Below, piece after piece: positions 6,589-8,412 of a stretch of 8,412 nt of DNA; position 1 is the first letter of the stretch, and each line of letters starts with the position of its first letter. Under the pieces are notes generated by a model, which saw nothing but the letters and a program-made list of their open reading frames with translations, was not told the DNA's origin and made no database searches. The DNA is from Candidatus Zhuqueibacterota bacterium 4572_119 (GTDB lineage Bacteria; Zhuqueibacterota; Zhuqueibacteria; Thermofontimicrobiales; Thermofontimicrobiaceae), in contig NBLI01000060.1 of the NCBI GenBank assembly GCA_002084535.1, forward strand, positions 1 through 8,412. Reading direction: 5' to 3'. Position numbers and translations under genes: made by a program.

Positions 6589-8037
6589 TTATTGTTCAAA
6601 ATCAAAACGGATATTTGGTTCTTTTATCGCCTTTACATCATCGAGTCTTGAAACGGGTGTAAAATGCGGTGCGTTTTTCACAATATCAGGATTTTTTTCT
6701 ACTTCTTCTGTGATCCCAATCAACGTGTCCACAAATTCATTTAGCGTCTCAATGCTTTCAGTTTCAGTAGGTTCAATCATCAGCGCTTCGCTCACAATGA
6801 GCGGAAAATAAATCGTTGGCGCGTGGAAACCAAAATCCAACAGCCGTTTTGCCATATCAGTAGTGGAAATCCCCTGTTTCTTCTGCCTCGAACCTGACAA
6901 AACAAATTCATGCATCGCCAGCCCGGGATATGGCATATCAAAATAATCTTTCAGTTTTTCTTTAAGATAATTGGCATTTATAATGGCATTTTCACTGACA
7001 CGCCTCAAACCTTCTGCCCCCAACATGCGGATATAAACATAGGCTTTAACCATTACAGCAAAATTCCCGTAAAAAGAATGTATTCTTCCGATTGATTTTG
7101 GAAAATTACTCTCAAGTAAAAACTTACCATCTTTTTTATTAATTCTCGGAAATGGTAAAAAATCGACCAGTTTTTCAGAAACACCAACCGGACCTGAACC
7201 TGGGCCTCCCCCGCCATGAGGCGTCGAAAAAGTCTTGTGCAAATTGAAGTGTAGAATATCCACTCCCACATCTCCGGGACGGATAATACCAAGGAGCGCG
7301 TTCAAATTCGCTCCGTCCATGTACAGCAGCGCGTCAACACTTTTCAATAATTCATTAATTTCCTTGAGCTGCGTCTCAAATAATCCCAGGGTGTTGGGAT
7401 TTGTCAGCATGAGCGCGGCAGTATTTTCATCGAGATGTTTCTTCAGGTCTTCAAGATCAACGACGCCGTTTTCGTCAGATTTAATCTGGACGGCGCGGTA
7501 ACCGGCAGTTGTTACACTGGCTGGGTTGGTGCCGTGAGCCGAGTCCGGGATCAGTATTTTCTCGCGTGGATTGCCCAGGTTCTCGTGATAAGCGCGAATA
7601 AGCATTAGTCCGGTGAGTTCGCCGTGCGCGCCGGCAGCAGGCTGCAATGTAACCGCTTTCAACCCGGATATTTCGCACAGATATTCAGACAATTCATCCA
7701 TTAATGATAATGCCCCCTGAGCCAATAACTCGCTCTGCATAGGATGCAAATCTGTCAGGCAGCTACTGCTGGCAATATTTTCATTAATCTTTGGATTGTA
7801 TTTCATCGTGCATGAACCCAGCGGGTAAAATCCTTTATCAATGTGATAATTCAAATTGGACAATTCAACAAAGTGGCGCATTGTTTCGTTTTCACTAACT
7901 TCGGGGAGACGAGCCGGTTTTTTTCTCAAAAATTTTTCCGGGATTAAATTTTCCATGCGTCTTTCATCTACCTGCATCTTTGGCAGCGTATATCCTTTTC
8001 GTCCTTTGGAACCCAGCTCAAAAATCAATTTTGCCAT
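6589..8037 (-). CDS. gcvPB: Glycine dehydrogenase (decarboxylating), subunit 2 (P-protein beta chain)
   Basis: PLP-dependent subunit of the split P-protein of the glycine cleavage system. Together with subunit 1 it decarboxylates glycine and passes the aminomethyl group to lipoyl-GcvH in the cytoplasm. At 482 residues it is the normal length for the split form. It opens with the family's LIFELGSKGRKGYTLP segment. Other family signatures are YPLGSCTMKYNPK (71-83), QPAAGAHGE (132-140), DSAHGTNPAS (165-174), MDGANLNALLG (240-250) and the cofactor site HFNLHKTFSTPHGGGGPG, with K268 as the Schiff-base lysine, followed by a Gly-rich loop. The ATG is fixed by an in-frame TGA two codons upstream (8041-8043); the GAGG before it sits unusually close, only 1 nt away. 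gcvPA, gcvT and gcvH are not in the window. Upstream lies repeat DNA and then a divergent promoter, so the gene is separated from its usual partner. Confidence 0.96.
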   Translation of the reverse strand: MAKLIFELGSKGRKGYTLPKMQVDERRMENLIPEKFLRKKPARLPEVSENETMRHFVELSNLNYHIDKGFYPLGSCTMKYNPKINENIASSSCLTDLHPMQSELLAQGALSLMDELSEYLCEISGLKAVTLQPAAGAHGELTGLMLIRAYHENLGNPREKILIPDSAHGTNPASVTTAGYRAVQIKSDENGVVDLEDLKKHLDENTAALMLTNPNTLGLFETQLKEINELLKSVDALLYMDGANLNALLGIIRPGDVGVDILHFNLHKTFSTPHGGGGPGSGPVGVSEKLVDFLPFPRINKKDGKFLLESNFPKSIGRIHSFYGNFAVMVKAYVYIRMLGAEGLRRVSENAIINANYLKEKLKDYFDMPYPGLAMHEFVLSGSRQKKQGISTTDMAKRLLDFGFHAPTIYFPLIVSEALMIEPTETESIETLNEFVDTLIGITEEVEKNPDIVKNAPHFTPVSRLDDVKAIKEPNIRFDFEQ

Positions 8038-8105
8038 GCCTCAGATATTGGTGGCAGACAGAGATGTCGTACACTTCAACTAAGTAATAAATTATGCCAT
8101 CAACA

Positions 8106-8136
8106 ATTATATTTATTGATTTTATAGATGAGTCCA
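8106..8136 (-). promoter_or_regulatory. Candidate sigma70-type promoter for gcvPB, -35 inside the miniature element
   Basis: On the minus strand a perfect TATAAT (plus-strand 8106-8111) is preceded, across a 19-nt spacer, by TGGACT (8131-8136), which matches TTGACA at four of six positions. The -35 hexamer lies in the terminal repeat of the miniature element. Transcription would start near 8099, giving a leader of about 60 nt that includes the left outer inverted-repeat arm. The long spacer and imperfect -35 make this tentative, and TATA-like hexamers are common in such AT-rich DNA. Confidence 0.3.
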
Positions 8137-8250
8137 TTCTAAAAACCAGGTATTTTAAGATTTTTTATAAATTATGGTACTATAACTTCAATATAAACTA
8201 TTTTTGTTTTGTTAGAAAATACCTGGTTTTTACCTTTTTAGAGTTGACTC
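8130..8250. mobile_element. Miniature inverted-repeat transposable element (MITE-like), complete copy
   Basis: A 121-bp element bounded by GAGTC (8130-8134) and GACTC (8246-8250). The outer 16 bases of each end are complementary at 14 positions. A perfect 16-bp inverted pair lies further in: AAAAACCAGGTATTTT (8141-8156) with AAAATACCTGGTTTTT (8216-8231). The right arm has 8 extra bases. ATAGAT occurs directly before (8124-8129) and directly after (8251-8256), a probable 6-bp target-site duplication. If the termini are instead ATGAGTC/GACTCAT the duplication would be shorter, so its length is not certain. It encodes no protein and would need a transposase from elsewhere. A second, truncated copy opens the window. 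The family is not recognised. Confidence 0.75.
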
Positions 8251-8338
8251 ATAGATAGTATCAACAATTACTATTTCAAGTGTGCGACATCTTGAATACT
8301 CCCATAAATGAGGCGTTACGCCGAAGTAAAAAAATCTC

Positions 8339-8367
8339 TTGACTTTTTGAAACTAATTTATTATACT
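8339..8367 (+). promoter_or_regulatory. Strong sigma70-like promoter reading rightward out of the window
   Basis: TTGACT (8339-8344) and TATACT (8362-8367) are separated by exactly 17 bp, each differing from consensus at one position. A second, perfect TATAAT occurs at 8372-8377 but has no -35 at the right distance. The start site should fall near 8374. Transcription would run away from gcvPB into a gene whose start codon is just past 8412. Confidence 0.65.
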
Positions 8368-8376
8368 TGTGTATAA

Positions 8377-8396
8377 TTGACCGACAAGTCAGTCAA
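8377..8396. promoter_or_regulatory. Operator-like 20-bp dyad over the expected transcription start
   Basis: TTGACCGACAAGTCAGTCAA is an imperfect palindrome: eight of ten half-site positions are complementary (TTGACYGACW). It begins 9 bp after the -10 box, where a bound repressor would block initiation. The GACYGAC-spaced half-sites resemble operators of TetR-family repressors such as the GACCGA core at the QacR operator. The regulator itself is not in the window, so the family is inference; autoregulation of the adjacent downstream gene is the simplest guess. Confidence 0.5.
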
Positions 8397-8405
8397 AATA
8401 AAATC

Positions 8406-8412
8406 AAGGTGA
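8406..8412 (+). promoter_or_regulatory. Shine-Dalgarno of the gene beginning beyond the right edge
   Basis: AAGGTGA matches the AGGTGA part of the anti-16S consensus and lies about 35 nt past the predicted start site, directly after the operator-like dyad. No start codon is reached before the window ends, so the gene and its product are unknown. Confidence 0.5.

Larger units (their letters stand above)
8062..8292. repeat. Outer inverted repeat surrounding the complete miniature element
   Basis: The left arm, 8062-8088, and the right arm, 8267-8292, are reverse complements. The distal 18 bases match at 16 positions (AGATGTCGTACACTTCAA at 8062-8079 against TTCAAGTGTGCGACATCT at 8275-8292), and a further ATTACT-containing segment matches with one gap. 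The 121-bp miniature element lies between the arms. The simplest reading is a second, older small inverted-repeat element, or a long-stem regulatory palindrome, that the miniature element later entered. I see no target duplication next to the outer arms, so mobility is not shown. Confidence 0.55.

Noticed and set aside
2000..7700. Several long open frames on the plus strand and in alternate minus frames within the genes
   Set aside because: All are antisense or out-of-frame shadows of well-conserved domains, with low-complexity or Ser/Phe-rich translations and no ribosome binding sites.
8038..8130. Glycine riboswitch in the gcvPB leader
   Set aside because: The expected tandem aptamer core sequences are absent and the available leader is short and dominated by the repeat arm.
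1..8250. Composite transposon with the five genes as cargo
   Set aside because: The flanking copies are tiny, encode no transposase, differ at about 8 positions, and only the right copy has a visible target duplication. The right copy's duplication directly abuts its own two ends, which indicates independent insertion.
8312..8322. GGCGT-T-ACGCC palindrome as a terminator
   Set aside because: The stem has at most four usable pairs with a 3-nt loop, and no U-run follows on either strand in the right direction.
103..8412. Sigma54 promoter (GG-N10-GC) for a target of the regulator
   Set aside because: TGGCA-like strings occur at several places in intergenic DNA, but none has a GC dinucleotide at the required spacing.

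Overview
The window is an AT-rich bacterial segment with five intact protein genes, all on the minus strand and covering about 320-8037. Non-coding, repeat-bearing DNA lies at both ends. The standard genetic code, good Shine-Dalgarno sites, a sigma70-like promoter and a split glycine decarboxylase (GcvPB as a separate protein) are all visible. Together with the density of multi-domain two-component proteins, they suggest a free-living Gram-negative of a lineage such as Calditrichota/KSB1 or another FCB-type phylum. That placement is a guess: no taxonomic marker gene is present.

Layout in transcription order (right to left): gcvPB (6589-8037), the PLP-binding subunit 2 of glycine dehydrogenase; a REC-GGDEF response regulator, probably a diguanylate cyclase (5544-6494); a membrane histidine kinase with two TM-HAMP-PAS-HisKA-HATPase order (3968-5443); a soluble kinase with an N-terminal receiver, REC-PAS-PAS-HisKA-HATPase (1712-3745); and an NtrC-type sigma54 response regulator (320-1705). 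The last two are separated by 6 nt, with the regulator's Shine-Dalgarno inside the end of the kinase gene, so they are almost certainly a cognate pair. The other gaps are 94, 100 and 222 nt and may contain promoters or processing signals. The four signalling genes carry three receiver domains and two transmitters. They could link membrane or cytoplasmic signals to both c-di-GMP level and sigma54-dependent transcription.

The right flank (8038-8412) is the most unusual part. It holds a 121-bp miniature inverted-repeat element (8130-8250) with a probable 6-bp target duplication. The element sits between the arms of a second, older-looking inverted repeat (8062-8088 / 8267-8292). A truncated second copy of the miniature element, about 92% identical and in the same orientation, begins at base 1. 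The five-gene block is therefore bracketed by direct copies of the same small element. Both ends of the element carry outward-facing -35-like hexamers, and the left one may feed gcvPB. At the right edge a strong plus-strand promoter, a 20-bp operator-like dyad over the expected start site and a Shine-Dalgarno announce a divergent, probably repressor-controlled gene that starts just outside the window.

No CRISPR array, tRNA, rRNA, transposase or clearly novel defence or biosynthetic system was seen. The main points of interest are the miniature elements and the wiring of the signalling cluster.
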